From JAZDEY01 sp043808325 [NCBI: Candidatus Eiseniibacteriota bacterium] (lineage in GTDB: Bacteria > Arandabacterota > Arandabacteria > Arandabacterales): a DNA stretch of 64,000 nucleotides. The stretch spans positions 1 to 64,000 of the forward strand of contig JAZDEY010000044.1 in NCBI GenBank assembly GCA_043808325.1, in the 5' to 3' direction. The translations under genes and the position numbers were made by a program. Below, piece after piece: positions 34,945 to 43,802 of the stretch. The notes under the pieces are model-generated. The model ran no database searches. It was not told the DNA's origin and worked only from the letters and a program-made list of their open reading frames with translations. Each line of letters starts with the position of its first letter. The stretch's first letter is position 1.

Positions 34945-35235
34945 ATGAAGGACACCATCGAACGGGGCGTGAGGAACTTGAAGATTATTGAGATGGGCCT
35001 TCTTCAAGTGGCCAAGGCCATAGCCGATGGCAAGGTGAAGCCCAGCGTATCGGATCTGGATAGACTCATTAGGCTGGAGGAGTTCTTGAGAGAAGAGGGC
35101 AAGGCTGGGGAGCAGACGAAGATTATCTTCGAGTGGAGAGACGCTACCAAGCCGAGTGAGGAGCAAGATGGGGAGGCAGGCGGGCCCGAGGTGAGAACGC
35201 TGAGAACCGCTGAACCCAAAGTTGGTTCTCCCTAG
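34945..35235 (+). pseudogene. Truncated small-terminase-like gene, copy A4
   Basis: Homology to the other copies begins a little before the ATG (GCCGAGCGCGGGATGAAGG at 34931-34949) and ends near 35190 (GEAGGPE); the last ~15 codons are unrelated. It lacks the HTH half and the B gene. It is closer to A1 in wording (RGVRNLKIIEMGLLQVAKAIADGKVKPSVS). It may be translated, but no function is expected without the DNA-binding half. Confidence 0.6.
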
Positions 35236-35273
35236 CCCGAGTCTACGGGATTCCCGAATAGCGGATTATCTGT

Positions 35274-35279
35274 TATAAT
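35274..35279 (+). promoter_or_regulatory. Extended -10 promoter of the pilin-like/PKD gene
   Basis: TGTTATAAT (35271-35279) is a perfect extended -10. The -35 position (TTCCCG, 35251-35256) is poor, as is common for extended -10 promoters. It is 51 bases before the ATG; GGAGGGG lies just upstream of the start. Confidence 0.55.
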
Positions 35280-35329
35280 GCTATCTGAGCACAGCGTAAG
35301 AGCACTGCGTGGTGAAGGAGGGGACGCTC

Positions 35330-38023
35330 ATGAAGCACCTGTCAATGGTTCTGTGTGTCGTGCTTTTCGTCGCTACTGGGGCATCAGCTCGTGCCCGGTA
35401 CGTCTGGCCGGACGGCACTGGTGATGCATCCGCTATTCGAGCAGGGATTGACTCGGCGGGGGTTGCCATGGTGGAGGCTAACATGTGCACCGTGCAGCGT
35501 GCATTCGAGGAATTCGCGGCGCAATCGGATGGCACGTATCCCGCTGATGCTGCTTCGGTGACGCCGGCCGGTCAGACCGTGGAGGATCTCTGCTCGGACG
35601 TCGATAACGACGGGAGCGGCGAGTGGCCAATCAATCCGTTCACCTGTTGCAACAGCGTGTTCAGTTGGAACGCCGACCCGTGCACCGCGGGCGATATGGG
35701 AGCTAATCCGGCGAACGTCACCGACTATAGGATCAAGGGTTGCGATGTGGACGGTAACCTGCTCCCGCTCGAGCTGACAGGTGGCAACACCCAGGATGGA
35801 GTGAAAGAAGCCATGGTGGTGGATAACATGTACACCGTGCGGCTTGCATTCGAGGAATTCGCGGCGCAATCGGGTGGCACGTATCCCACTGACGCTTCTG
35901 ACACAACACCTGGCGGCCAGACGACGGAGCAGCTCTGCCCGGATGTCACTGAGCCCCCCGACGGGATCGGCGACTGGCCAATCAATCCGTTCACAGGTGA
36001 CAACACCAACTTCACTTGGGCCGCCGATCCGAACACCGCGGGCGATATTGGAGCTAATCCGGCGACCTGCATCGAATATGTGATCAAGGGTTGTGGTGGG
36101 GACGGTAACCTGCTCCCGCTCGAGCTGACACCGTGTGGTGGGCCGGAGGCCCACTTCGTCGCGGAACCGGTATCTGGGACGTCGCCATTGCAGGTTTCAT
36201 TCACAGATGCATCATGTGGCGATATCGGTACCTGGCATTGGGACTTTGGGAACGGGAGCCAGTTTGATGGCCAGAATCCTCCCGCGCAAACCTACGAGAC
36301 CGACCTCTGTGACGAGCAGTTCACTGCGATCCTCACAGTGACGGGGCCAGGCGGGTCAGACGGTTATTTCACGGCGATTCATGTGCAGAATCATGTGCAA
36401 GCGTCATTCATGTTCGAGCATTTCCCCCCAAGCGAGCCCGGGTCTCCCGAAGTTCACTTCACTGATACGTCAGCGGGCCAGCCCGACGCTTGGCTTTGGG
36501 ACTTCGGAGATGGAAGCCATAGCACGGAGCAGAATCCAACACACATCTTTCCTGCGGGCTGCGCGGAGAACTTCCTAATAAGCCTGCAGGTGTCAAAGGA
36601 TGGTGCATGCTCTGACCAAGTTGCCATAGTCTACTGTGTCTTACCGACACCTGCCTATCCCCAGCCAAAGGCCCTTCTTGTTTCAGGGTGGGATGGGGGG
36701 GTGGAGACCCCCTTTGACGAGACACTTTCGGATGCAAGTCTTCATCTCGTCCTGGGTGGGTGGGAAACCGAACGCATCCCGTCTGCGCAGTTGTCCGAAG
36801 TGCTTAGCGCACTTGCTGATCCCTCTGTGCGGGGTCTTTATATTGTCAGCCATACGGCCGTAAACATTGACCGACGGCCCGTGGTTTTCGCTGATCAGTC
36901 TGGAGGGCAAGGTGAACTGGGTTACCCCGAAGTCCTGGCTGCTGCGACCAGCGGAAGGCGTTTCGATTTCGTAACAGTCATCGCCTGCCAGCAGGAACGG
37001 GCTGCCTGGGCGAATGCCTTTAATGTAAGAAACGAATTCGTCTTCACGGGATTCCGACCCTTGCCAGGAGGAAATGTTGAAGGTCACACTGAAGAGGCTG
37101 CCGCGTTCCTCGGTTATGGCAGCGTCTATTCTTGCCCCGGGTACCAGGCATGCAACTCCTCTGCCGTAATGAGAATCCGAGAATCCCCGTTGCCGCCGAG
37201 TGCTGCCGAAGATAGTACCTGCTACTCCTTCTCCATCTGCAATTCTGAAGGGTGTGGGAGCGACATCTATCCAGTTCACTGTTGCCACACTGGTTCAGGT
37301 GTTGCAACCCAGGGAATATTCTCGATCACAGATGATTACGGCATGTTCAGAGTTGAAGCCCATATGCCTCAATCGTATCAAGACTCACTTGTTCTGACCG
37401 CGACATATTTCCAGAGCGTTCCGGAAACCCTCAGATACAATGATGGCACGCCCATTGGCCGTTATCTCTATTTCGCCGACGTCGCGGCGGATAGCGGAGT
37501 CTTGGCTGATAGCCTTGTCGTCACCATGAAGTACTCTCAAGCGGAAGTTGATAGCGCCGGCATCCTGGATGAGACTGGACTTGAGGTGTACTGGATTACG
37601 GGGGACACCACGGGATTCCATCTGGTCGACGCAGCAATTGATACAACAGCCAACACGGTGCTGTTCTCCACTCCTCGATGGGGGCTGGCCGGGATCTATG
37701 GACAGTCTGCAGCGAGCGTGCCACGGGAGCCAGTAGGTTCTCTGACGAGACATGGTCTGGTTGAGAGTCGCCCCAATCCTTTCTCTGCAACAACAGTGAT
37801 TCAGTACGGGTTGCTGGAGGTCGGGCCGGTCAGACTTCAGCTGTACGATACACGAGGAAGGCTGGTAAGAACCTTAGTCAATGGTATGGGGCAGGTTGGG
37901 CAGTTCCAGGTCGAGTGGAATGGACTCGACGATGTGGGTCAACCCATTGCGCCTGGGTTCTACTTCTGTCGGTTCTGCTCGAACGGTCGTACAGAAACGG
38001 TACGAATCGTTTTGGCAAAGTGA
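35330..38023 (+). CDS. Secreted multidomain protein: two pilin-like ectodomains, PKD domains, FlgD-like C-terminus
   Basis: 897 residues from ATG 35330, with a signal peptide (SMVLCVVLFVATGASARA). Two tandem domains (~residues 45-150 and 155-260) share EAMVVDNMYTVRLAFEEFAAQ-type helices, then G-TYP, WPINPFTG and NLLPLEL. This is the globular part of type II pseudopilins, here without the hydrophobic pilin helix. They are followed by two PKD-like domains (FVAEPVSGTSPLQVSFTDAS; WLWDFGDGSHSTEQNPTH), a ~300-residue region without a recognised domain, possibly peptidase-C25-like or caspase-fold (LYIVSHTAVNIDRRPVVFA; VTVIACQQERAAWA), and a FlgD-like end (LYDTRGRLVRTLVNG ... APGFYFCRF). Likely extracellular. 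Confidence 0.75.
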   Translation: MKHLSMVLCVVLFVATGASARARYVWPDGTGDASAIRAGIDSAGVAMVEANMCTVQRAFEEFAAQSDGTYPADAASVTPAGQTVEDLCSDVDNDGSGEWPINPFTCCNSVFSWNADPCTAGDMGANPANVTDYRIKGCDVDGNLLPLELTGGNTQDGVKEAMVVDNMYTVRLAFEEFAAQSGGTYPTDASDTTPGGQTTEQLCPDVTEPPDGIGDWPINPFTGDNTNFTWAADPNTAGDIGANPATCIEYVIKGCGGDGNLLPLELTPCGGPEAHFVAEPVSGTSPLQVSFTDASCGDIGTWHWDFGNGSQFDGQNPPAQTYETDLCDEQFTAILTVTGPGGSDGYFTAIHVQNHVQASFMFEHFPPSEPGSPEVHFTDTSAGQPDAWLWDFGDGSHSTEQNPTHIFPAGCAENFLISLQVSKDGACSDQVAIVYCVLPTPAYPQPKALLVSGWDGGVETPFDETLSDASLHLVLGGWETERIPSAQLSEVLSALADPSVRGLYIVSHTAVNIDRRPVVFADQSGGQGELGYPEVLAAATSGRRFDFVTVIACQQERAAWANAFNVRNEFVFTGFRPLPGGNVEGHTEEAAAFLGYGSVYSCPGYQACNSSAVMRIRESPLPPSAAEDSTCYSFSICNSEGCGSDIYPVHCCHTGSGVATQGIFSITDDYGMFRVEAHMPQSYQDSLVLTATYFQSVPETLRYNDGTPIGRYLYFADVAADSGVLADSLVVTMKYSQAEVDSAGILDETGLEVYWITGDTTGFHLVDAAIDTTANTVLFSTPRWGLAGIYGQSAASVPREPVGSLTRHGLVESRPNPFSATTVIQYGLLEVGPVRLQLYDTRGRLVRTLVNGMGQVGQFQVEWNGLDDVGQPIAPGFYFCRFCSNGRTETVRIVLAK

Positions 38024-38680
38024 GGCTTCATCGGTGCGATCTTGGAGGTGGCCCGCTCGCGATTGAACGACCGGTGTAGATCAGCTCGGGATTGAAGGTG
38101 GCTGGGAGGTCCGATTCCGAAGTGGGGTCGGCTTCTATTCTTTGGAGCGCCCAAGGCCATTCGCTTCAGATATTACTTTAAGTCATTGGCGTAACTCCTT
38201 CGTATAATGCTAAAGGTTGTATCCGCAGTGGCGCGAAGCGCCATTTCGGATACAAGTTATTGAACGAAGCCGTGGGGCGGGATCTATGGGGGTTCAATTA
38301 GGGAATGGGGTTGCGGTGAGCGTCTCTGCGGTGGCCTGGTGATGCTTTTCCCCGGATCGGGCACGGCACTGGAGATACTGACTGGGCGATTCTTCGACGC
38401 GTGTCCCTTGGCTGCAGTGGCTGCTTGCAGATGATAGTGACCCACCTGGTGTGAGAGGGCAGTACTCTTCCTGTGCTTTTCCGGTCCATCAGAAGATTCA
38501 TCGTGAGAATGGTCACCTTCATGGCGGTCGCCCCACAAGGGAGGAGCCACGGCCTGCTGCCAGCGCCGGTGATGGCTCAGCATGAATGGGAAGCAGGATG
38601 CCCGTCTGCGCCATCCTTCCCATTCTACAAAGGGGACATATTCTGGGGTCTATCCCTGTGAGGCGATGCAGCAGGTCTTG
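38024..38680. other. Gene-poor region with a long hairpin
   Basis: No convincing gene. It holds a TATAAT box (38203-38208) and a long inverted repeat (38217-38255). The rest (38284-38680) lies downstream of the IS91-type transposase remnant and is probably IS-derived non-coding DNA. Confidence 0.5.
38217..38255. repeat. Long imperfect hairpin
   Basis: TTGTATCCG-CAG-TGGCGC-GAA-GCGCCA-TTT-CGGATACAA: two perfect arms of 9 and 6 bases separated by a symmetric 3-base internal loop, with a 3-base apical loop. CTTCGT (38198-38203) and ACGAAG (38262-38267) may extend it. There is no T-run. It could be a REP-like, transposon-end or attC-like structure, or an RNA hairpin. Confidence 0.55.
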
Positions 38681-39415
38681 CTAAGGGATTCTCACTGCCT
38701 TCTGCGGTTCCACGGTACCGAGCAATAGCTTTGACTGGAGGAGCTTCGTCCCTCGGTTTCGGTGACTCAGGATGCCGTAGTACCTGATCTTGACAAAGCC
38801 ATCAGGCAAGACATGTAGCAGGAAGCGGCGAATGAACTCCGTGCCCCCGAGTGTCATCACCTTGGTCTTGTTGTGCCGGGCCGAGTCACGCCAACGAAAG
38901 GTCACCTCGTCGTCCTTCAACTTAACGAGGCGATCATTGGATAACGCCACCCGATGGGTGTATCGGCCCAGGTAATCGATCACCTGCTCGGGCCTTCCGA
39001 GAGGAGCTTTGCAATAGACTACCCAAGCCTGCCGGTAGAGAGCGGTGATGAGATTGTTGAAAGCAGCGTCTGGCTCGGGCTCGTCGATCCTGCCTGGTGC
39101 CTTGAGTCGCCCTGAGTCGTATTCGTTCCCTAGATGCTCGAGAAACACTCCCCTGAATAGCTGAGACAACACCTTGACCGGGATAAACAAGCCCTTGCGC
39201 CACGAGATCCATCGTTTCTCATCCCCGGACAATCCCCCTGCGGTGACGACGCAGTGAAGATGAGGGTGGTCGATCAGAGTCTGGGTCCAGGTGTGAAGGA
39301 CGGCGATGAATCCTAGCTGTGCCTCCAGGTACTTGGGATCATTGGCAAGGGTGGCGAGGGTGCGGGAAGCAGCTCTGAAGAGGAGGGCACAGATTACTTC
39401 TTGATTCCTCAGGGC
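38681..39415 (-). pseudogene. IS91-family (Y2/HUH) transposase, 5'-truncated
   Basis: The reading frame shows IS91/ISXO8-type landmarks: LFRAASRTLATLANDPKYLEAQLGFIAVLHTWTQ, the HUH-like HPHLHCVVTAGGLS, YLGRYTHRVALSNDRL with the catalytic Tyr region, and GGTEFIRRFLLHVLPDGFVKIRYYG. The family's N-terminal zinc-binding domain is missing. The frame's apparent first ~23 residues belong to an IS3-family fragment (39416-39502), so the true 5' part has been lost. Not expected to be active. Confidence 0.8.
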
Positions 39416-39502
39416 CCAGGGCAATGACCGGGGCGCTTCACCCCTCTCAGGCTCTTGCGGAACTAGCATTATGAGTGGTACCATCGTTGGGGGCAGGTCA
39501 AG
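39416..39502 (+). mobile_element. IS3-family 3'-end remnant, left copy
   Basis: 87 bases that match 48390-48476 in inverted orientation with two mismatches. In the plus frame they encode the last residues of an IS3-type OrfB (RAMTGAL..SQALAELAL, stop), followed by the terminal sequence ending GGGGGCAGGTCAAG. It is fused directly to the IS91-type remnant on its left. Confidence 0.65.
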
Positions 39503-39537
39503 TCAACGCGATTCTTTACAGGCAGGCCAGATCCGGG

Positions 39538-39565
39538 TTGTAACTCTCCCATTTTGTGATATAAT
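39538..39565 (+). promoter_or_regulatory. Promoter of the SBBP-repeat gene
   Basis: TTGTAA (39538-39543), 16-base spacer ending TGA, TATAAT (39560-39565): an excellent extended -10 promoter 54 bases before the ATG at 39620, and only 35 bases from the IS3-type end. Confidence 0.65.
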
Positions 39566-39619
39566 GTGGCTAATTCAGGAGTGAGTTCTCGCAACATCGT
39601 ACCGAGTCAGAGGGTCGCC

Positions 39620-42600
39620 ATGAGATTGCTTTGCAAGATCCTGTTCCTGCTAATCCTTGCATGTCTATCCGCGTTTGGATGGGCCGCGTCCGCTGGTGCC
39701 TTTGGGGGCTTTGTTGAGAACCGAGGTCAAGTCGACTCGCGGGTGAAGTACTACGCTCCTGGTTCGCGCGCTGCCGTCTACTTCACCGAGGATGCACTGG
39801 TGATTGATCTGAAGGAAGAAGTGAAAAACGTGCAAGGCCGTGGCCCTCATCAGAGGCCATACGAGGAAATGATGATGGAGGCTGCCGACTCAGTGGTTCA
39901 GAGAGGTTGCGCGGTGTACGTCCGGTTCGAGGGTGCAAACCCATCACCTGTCGTTGAGGCTCGCGGCGAGATGGAGACCAAGTACAATTACTTCATTGGT
40001 AATGATCCTACCAGGTGGCGGACTGAGGTGCCTGCGTATGCCGAAGTTGTGTACCGTGATGTATGGCCAGGTGTGGACTTGCTGTTCAGGGAGGACGATG
40101 GGAGGCTCACCTACGAGGTTTTGCTTTCGCCCGGAGCAGATGTAGAGAGGGTGCAGTTCCGTTACGAGGGAGCTGATAGGGTAACGGCTATGGTGGACGG
40201 GTCGGTACGTATCGAGACCCCTGTAGGTATCTTGGCGGAGCTCATGCCTTGGGTGGGAGGGCGGCAGTGGGGCGGCTTCGCGTGGGCGGAGTTCGAGACC
40301 TCTGGAGATCCTCAGGTGACAGAGAATCCCTCCGCTCTCATGTGGAGTACCTTTCTCGGGGGCAGATCGGAAGATGTGGGCGAAGCCATTGTCCTGGATT
40401 CGTCTGGGGACATAGTTGTGACTGGGTATACACGGTCCTCCGATTTCCCAACGACACCAGGGGCATATGACTCAACGCACAGCGGTGGACAGGATGTCTT
40501 TGTTGCGAAGCTTTCTGCCTCAGGTAGCACGCTGGTTTGGAGCACTTTCCTTGGGGGCAGCTCGGACGACTCTGGCTGTGCCCTTGCTCTGGACTCGTCG
40601 GGCAACCCAATTGTGGTAGGATCGACATACTCTTCCGATCTTCCGATGACGCCAGGGGGATATGACGCATCTTTCAACGGCGGCGTCGACGTCTTTGTTG
40701 CGAAGCTTTCTGCCTCAGGAAGCGCGCTGGTCTGGAGTACCTTCTTGGGGGGCAGCTCGGGCGACTGGGGATGGGCCCTTGCTCTGGATTCATCGGGGAG
40801 CCCGGTTGTGACTGGGTATACAGGTTCTCGCGGTTTCCCGACCACACCGGGGGCTTATGACGGAGTCTACGATGGGTACGGCGATGTCTTTGTTGCGAAG
40901 CTTTCTGCCTCAGGGAATGCACTGGTCTGGAGCACCTTCCTGGGAGGAAGCAGATACGACGTGGGATATGGCCTTGTTCTGGACTCATCGGGCAATACAG
41001 TTGTAACCGGATGGACAATATCTTCCGATTTCCTGACCACGCCGGGGGCATTTGACACATCTTACAATGGCGGCACCTACGGCGATGTCTTCGTTGCCAA
41101 GATCTCTTCCTCAGGGAGCGCCCTGCTTTGGAGTACCTTCCTGGGGGGCAGCTCGGACGAGCATGGAAATGCCCTTGTTCTGGACTCATCGGGTAACCCC
41201 GTCGTTGCGGGAGTCACATACTCTTCCGATTTCCCGACGACACCAGGAGGGTATGACTCAACGCACAACGGCGGACAGGATGTCTTTGTTGTGAAGCTTT
41301 CTGCCTCAGGTAGCACGCTGGTTTGGAGTACCTTACTGGGGGGCAGCTCGGACGAAGAAGGATACGATCTTGTTCTCGACTTATCGGGTAACTCTGTTGT
41401 GACTGGAGAGACATGGTCTGCCGACTTCCCAACGACGGCGTGGGCGTATGACACATCTTTCAATGGCAGCGACTATACGGATGCTTTTGTTGCGAAGCTT
41501 TCTGCCTCAGGAAACGCGCTGGTCTGGAGTACCTTCCTGGGGGGCAGCTCCTACGACTGTGGGTATGCCGTTGATCTTGACTCATGGGGCAACCCCGTAG
41601 TGGCTGGGTATACGAAGTCTACCGATTTCCCTTCGACACCTGAAGCATATGATCAATCGAACGATGGCGGCTATGACGCCTTTGTTGCCGATCTTCAAGT
41701 CCAGCCGAAGATCGCGATCAGTCCCGACACGGTTTCGCAGTTCACGGTCAACCACATCGTGAACGCCAAGAGCGTCAGGATCTCGAACCTGGGTGGCAGC
41801 GACCTTAACTGGACTGCTGGCGTGTCACAAACCGTCCGGGCAGGTCAGGCTGCCATGCCACGGTGGTTGGACGTGACTCCGACCTCTGGCGTGATACCGG
41901 CTGGCGGCTACGAGGATATCAGCGTGATCATGGATGCGCGTGAACTTGAGGGCGGTCATTACGAGGGCCTTGTCACATTGACGAGCAATGATCCGACCGA
42001 GCCTACTGTCACCGTGCCCGTTTTCTTCAGCGTAGCAGTGACGCTGCCAGTGATGTACTTCGATACTGATTTCAACATGGCGCCGGTTTCGGCAGATGGC
42101 AGGTGGGTTATCTGCAATCTCGGGCTGCCTGCGGGATACGATCCTCATCTGGCGGATGGGGGAGCCGTTGAATTTGGAGCAGGCCAGGGGACGGTGCTTG
42201 CTGACTCGAGCAGTTATGAATACGAGGGCCCGGACAGTAGCGGTGCCTACAAGTTGCGGGTAAGGTTCGACCGGGCAGCCGTCGAAGGCATCCTGCCGGA
42301 GGGCATGGCTGTCCCGATTCAGGTCTATGGTGAGCTCGATGGTGGAGCTTACTTTGTCGGTCAGCAGATAATAGATGTGATCAGGCCTGCAATGATGAGT
42401 CCTGAGGGCGGCGAGCAGTTAGAAGCGGGCCAGAACATGCTCATCACCTGGACAGTGCCGAGTGGACTGGCGCCAGAGGACTATGCTCTTTACTTCAGTC
42501 CGGATGGTGGTGCGACATGGCAAGAGATAGCGACAGGAATCGCGGGCCAGAGCCTGGCAACCAATGTCCCGGCGAGTGTGACCAACCAGGGCCTGTTCAG

Positions 42601-42982
42601 GGTCTATGCCTGCGTTGGTGGCAAGTCGGTTGGCTATGACACTTCAGACCAGCCCTTCACCATCGTGGACCGGACATCTGGAACACCCGGCAACCTCAAG
42701 CCCACGAGCTTTAGGTTGGATCAGAACTCACCGAACCCGTTCAGGGGGTCCACGGCGATTGGCTTCGATCTGCCGAGGGATCTGAGGGCGAGACTGGACA
42801 TCATTGATGTGGGTGGACGGACGGTAAGGACCTTGGTGAGCGGTATGCTCCGTGCTGATCATTACTGCCTCAGTTGGGATGGGAAGTCGGACAGCCAGAC
42901 TGCTCTTGCCCCCGGCATATATTTCGTTCGGATGGAGGCTGGCTCCTACCGGGCGACTAAGAAGGTCGTGATGCTGAGGTGA
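39620..42982 (+). CDS. Secreted SBBP-repeat beta-propeller protein with FlgD-like C-terminus
   Basis: From ATG 39620 the protein has ~1120 residues with a signal peptide (ILFLLILACLSAFGWAASAG). Residues ~30-230 are the domain that usually precedes SBBP repeats (FVENRGQVDSRVKYYA ... WPGVDLLFREDDGRLTYEV). Then come seven ~65-residue SBBP repeats of the form L-WSTFLGGSS-D ... ALDSSGNPVVTGYT ... FPTTPGAYD ... DVFVAKLSASG (40333-41690). After these are an ASH/Ig-like domain (VRISNLGGSDLNW ... VTLTSNDPTEPTVTVP), a domain shared with the next protein, an Ig-like domain (YFSPDGGATWQEIA) and a FlgD-like end. Function: extracellular or cell-surface, unknown ligand. The upstream frame to 39566 is not expected to be translated. 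Confidence 0.85.
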   Translation: MRLLCKILFLLILACLSAFGWAASAGAFGGFVENRGQVDSRVKYYAPGSRAAVYFTEDALVIDLKEEVKNVQGRGPHQRPYEEMMMEAADSVVQRGCAVYVRFEGANPSPVVEARGEMETKYNYFIGNDPTRWRTEVPAYAEVVYRDVWPGVDLLFREDDGRLTYEVLLSPGADVERVQFRYEGADRVTAMVDGSVRIETPVGILAELMPWVGGRQWGGFAWAEFETSGDPQVTENPSALMWSTFLGGRSEDVGEAIVLDSSGDIVVTGYTRSSDFPTTPGAYDSTHSGGQDVFVAKLSASGSTLVWSTFLGGSSDDSGCALALDSSGNPIVVGSTYSSDLPMTPGGYDASFNGGVDVFVAKLSASGSALVWSTFLGGSSGDWGWALALDSSGSPVVTGYTGSRGFPTTPGAYDGVYDGYGDVFVAKLSASGNALVWSTFLGGSRYDVGYGLVLDSSGNTVVTGWTISSDFLTTPGAFDTSYNGGTYGDVFVAKISSSGSALLWSTFLGGSSDEHGNALVLDSSGNPVVAGVTYSSDFPTTPGGYDSTHNGGQDVFVVKLSASGSTLVWSTLLGGSSDEEGYDLVLDLSGNSVVTGETWSADFPTTAWAYDTSFNGSDYTDAFVAKLSASGNALVWSTFLGGSSYDCGYAVDLDSWGNPVVAGYTKSTDFPSTPEAYDQSNDGGYDAFVADLQVQPKIAISPDTVSQFTVNHIVNAKSVRISNLGGSDLNWTAGVSQTVRAGQAAMPRWLDVTPTSGVIPAGGYEDISVIMDARELEGGHYEGLVTLTSNDPTEPTVTVPVFFSVAVTLPVMYFDTDFNMAPVSADGRWVICNLGLPAGYDPHLADGGAVEFGAGQGTVLADSSSYEYEGPDSSGAYKLRVRFDRAAVEGILPEGMAVPIQVYGELDGGAYFVGQQIIDVIRPAMMSPEGGEQLEAGQNMLITWTVPSGLAPEDYALYFSPDGGATWQEIATGIAGQSLATNVPASVTNQGLFRVYACVGGKSVGYDTSDQPFTIVDRTSGTPGNLKPTSFRLDQNSPNPFRGSTAIGFDLPRDLRARLDIIDVGGRTVRTLVSGMLRADHYCLSWDGKSDSQTALAPGIYFVRMEAGSYRATKKVVMLR
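40333..41690 (+). repeat. Tandem ~195-bp coding repeats (SBBP)
   Basis: About seven near-identical units; the phrases CTTTCTGCCTCAGG, TGGAGTACCTTCCT and GATGTCTTTGTTGCGAAG recur in most. Identity at silent sites points to recent expansion or conversion, so copy number may vary between strains. Confidence 0.8.
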
Positions 42983-43034
42983 CAGACAGGCGCGGGCCTG
43001 GAGGCTTTCGGTCCATGAAGGGAGGGACTAGGCT

Positions 43035-43802
43035 ATGGAGGCGATTGTGAGGTGGGCTTGGGTCACATACTGTGCGCGGATTGTTTTGTGCGTCGGGTGC
43101 ATTCTTGCTGCACCTATCTGGGCAGCCGCAGGTATCACTAGTGTCGAAGTCATTCCAAGCGCTCCGACAGTGAATGACATTGTTACCGTTCGTGTTTCTG
43201 GCGACTTCAATGACGGTTGCTGGGATCCTGGCCTGCACGAGTGCGGTGCCGTAGCAGGTTTCACGATTACGCCGACGATATGGGCCACCGACAGCTGGCA
43301 GCCGGGCGGGGTTTGTCCAATGATGATGGTCCCCTACTTCTTCAGCTGTGAATATGGGAGACTGGAAGCAGGACACTATGTCGTCACTGTTACCGAGGAG
43401 CATCGATCCTTGAGGGATCCGTTTCCAGACGTCTTCTCGGTGGAGTTTGATGTCGTCATGCCACCAGCTATTGAGGCTGCAGTCGACATTGACCCCGGCA
43501 CCCTGAATCTCGGGAGTATGGGCAGGTATGTGACCTGCTATATAGAACTGCCTGAGGGCTATGATCCAGCGCAAATCGATATCTCCGGTGTGAAGCTGAA
43601 CGAGGCTATTCCAGCCGAGACCAAGCCAGCGGGTCTGGGTGACTATGACGGAGACGGAATCCCCGACCTAATGGTGAAATTCTCTCGTTCGGCGGTTATC
43701 GGGGCTCTTCCTTGCGAGGACAACGTTGAAGTCAGGATAAGTGGCGAGGTATCAGGAGAGTTGTTCAGGGGTTTGGACACGATCAGGGTTCTGTGCAAGT
43801 AA
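43035..43802 (+). CDS. Secreted two-domain protein of unknown function
   Basis: 255 residues with a signal peptide (IVLCVGCILAAPIWAAAG). The first domain (~residues 35-150) is Ig-like with six to eight cysteines. The second (~155-255) begins VDIDPGTLNLGSMGRYVTCYIELPEGYDP and includes DYDGDGIPDLMVKFSRSAVIGAL, a module seen in many secreted proteins of uncultured bacteria and archaea. A diverged version lies in the preceding protein (around WVICNLGLPAGYDPHLADG), so the pair may work together. The ATG has GGGAGGGA upstream and lies 52 bases after the preceding stop. Confidence 0.75.
   Translation: MEAIVRWAWVTYCARIVLCVGCILAAPIWAAAGITSVEVIPSAPTVNDIVTVRVSGDFNDGCWDPGLHECGAVAGFTITPTIWATDSWQPGGVCPMMMVPYFFSCEYGRLEAGHYVVTVTEEHRSLRDPFPDVFSVEFDVVMPPAIEAAVDIDPGTLNLGSMGRYVTCYIELPEGYDPAQIDISGVKLNEAIPAETKPAGLGDYDGDGIPDLMVKFSRSAVIGALPCEDNVEVRISGEVSGELFRGLDTIRVLCK

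Noticed and set aside
27727-35235. CRISPR array
   Set aside because: The repeats are ~270 bp, protein-coding and separated by genes of 1-2 kb, unlike CRISPR repeats and spacers.
38217-38255. Integron attC site
   Set aside because: The hairpin is suggestive, but the GTTRRRY core and a second copy are missing, and no integron integrase is seen.
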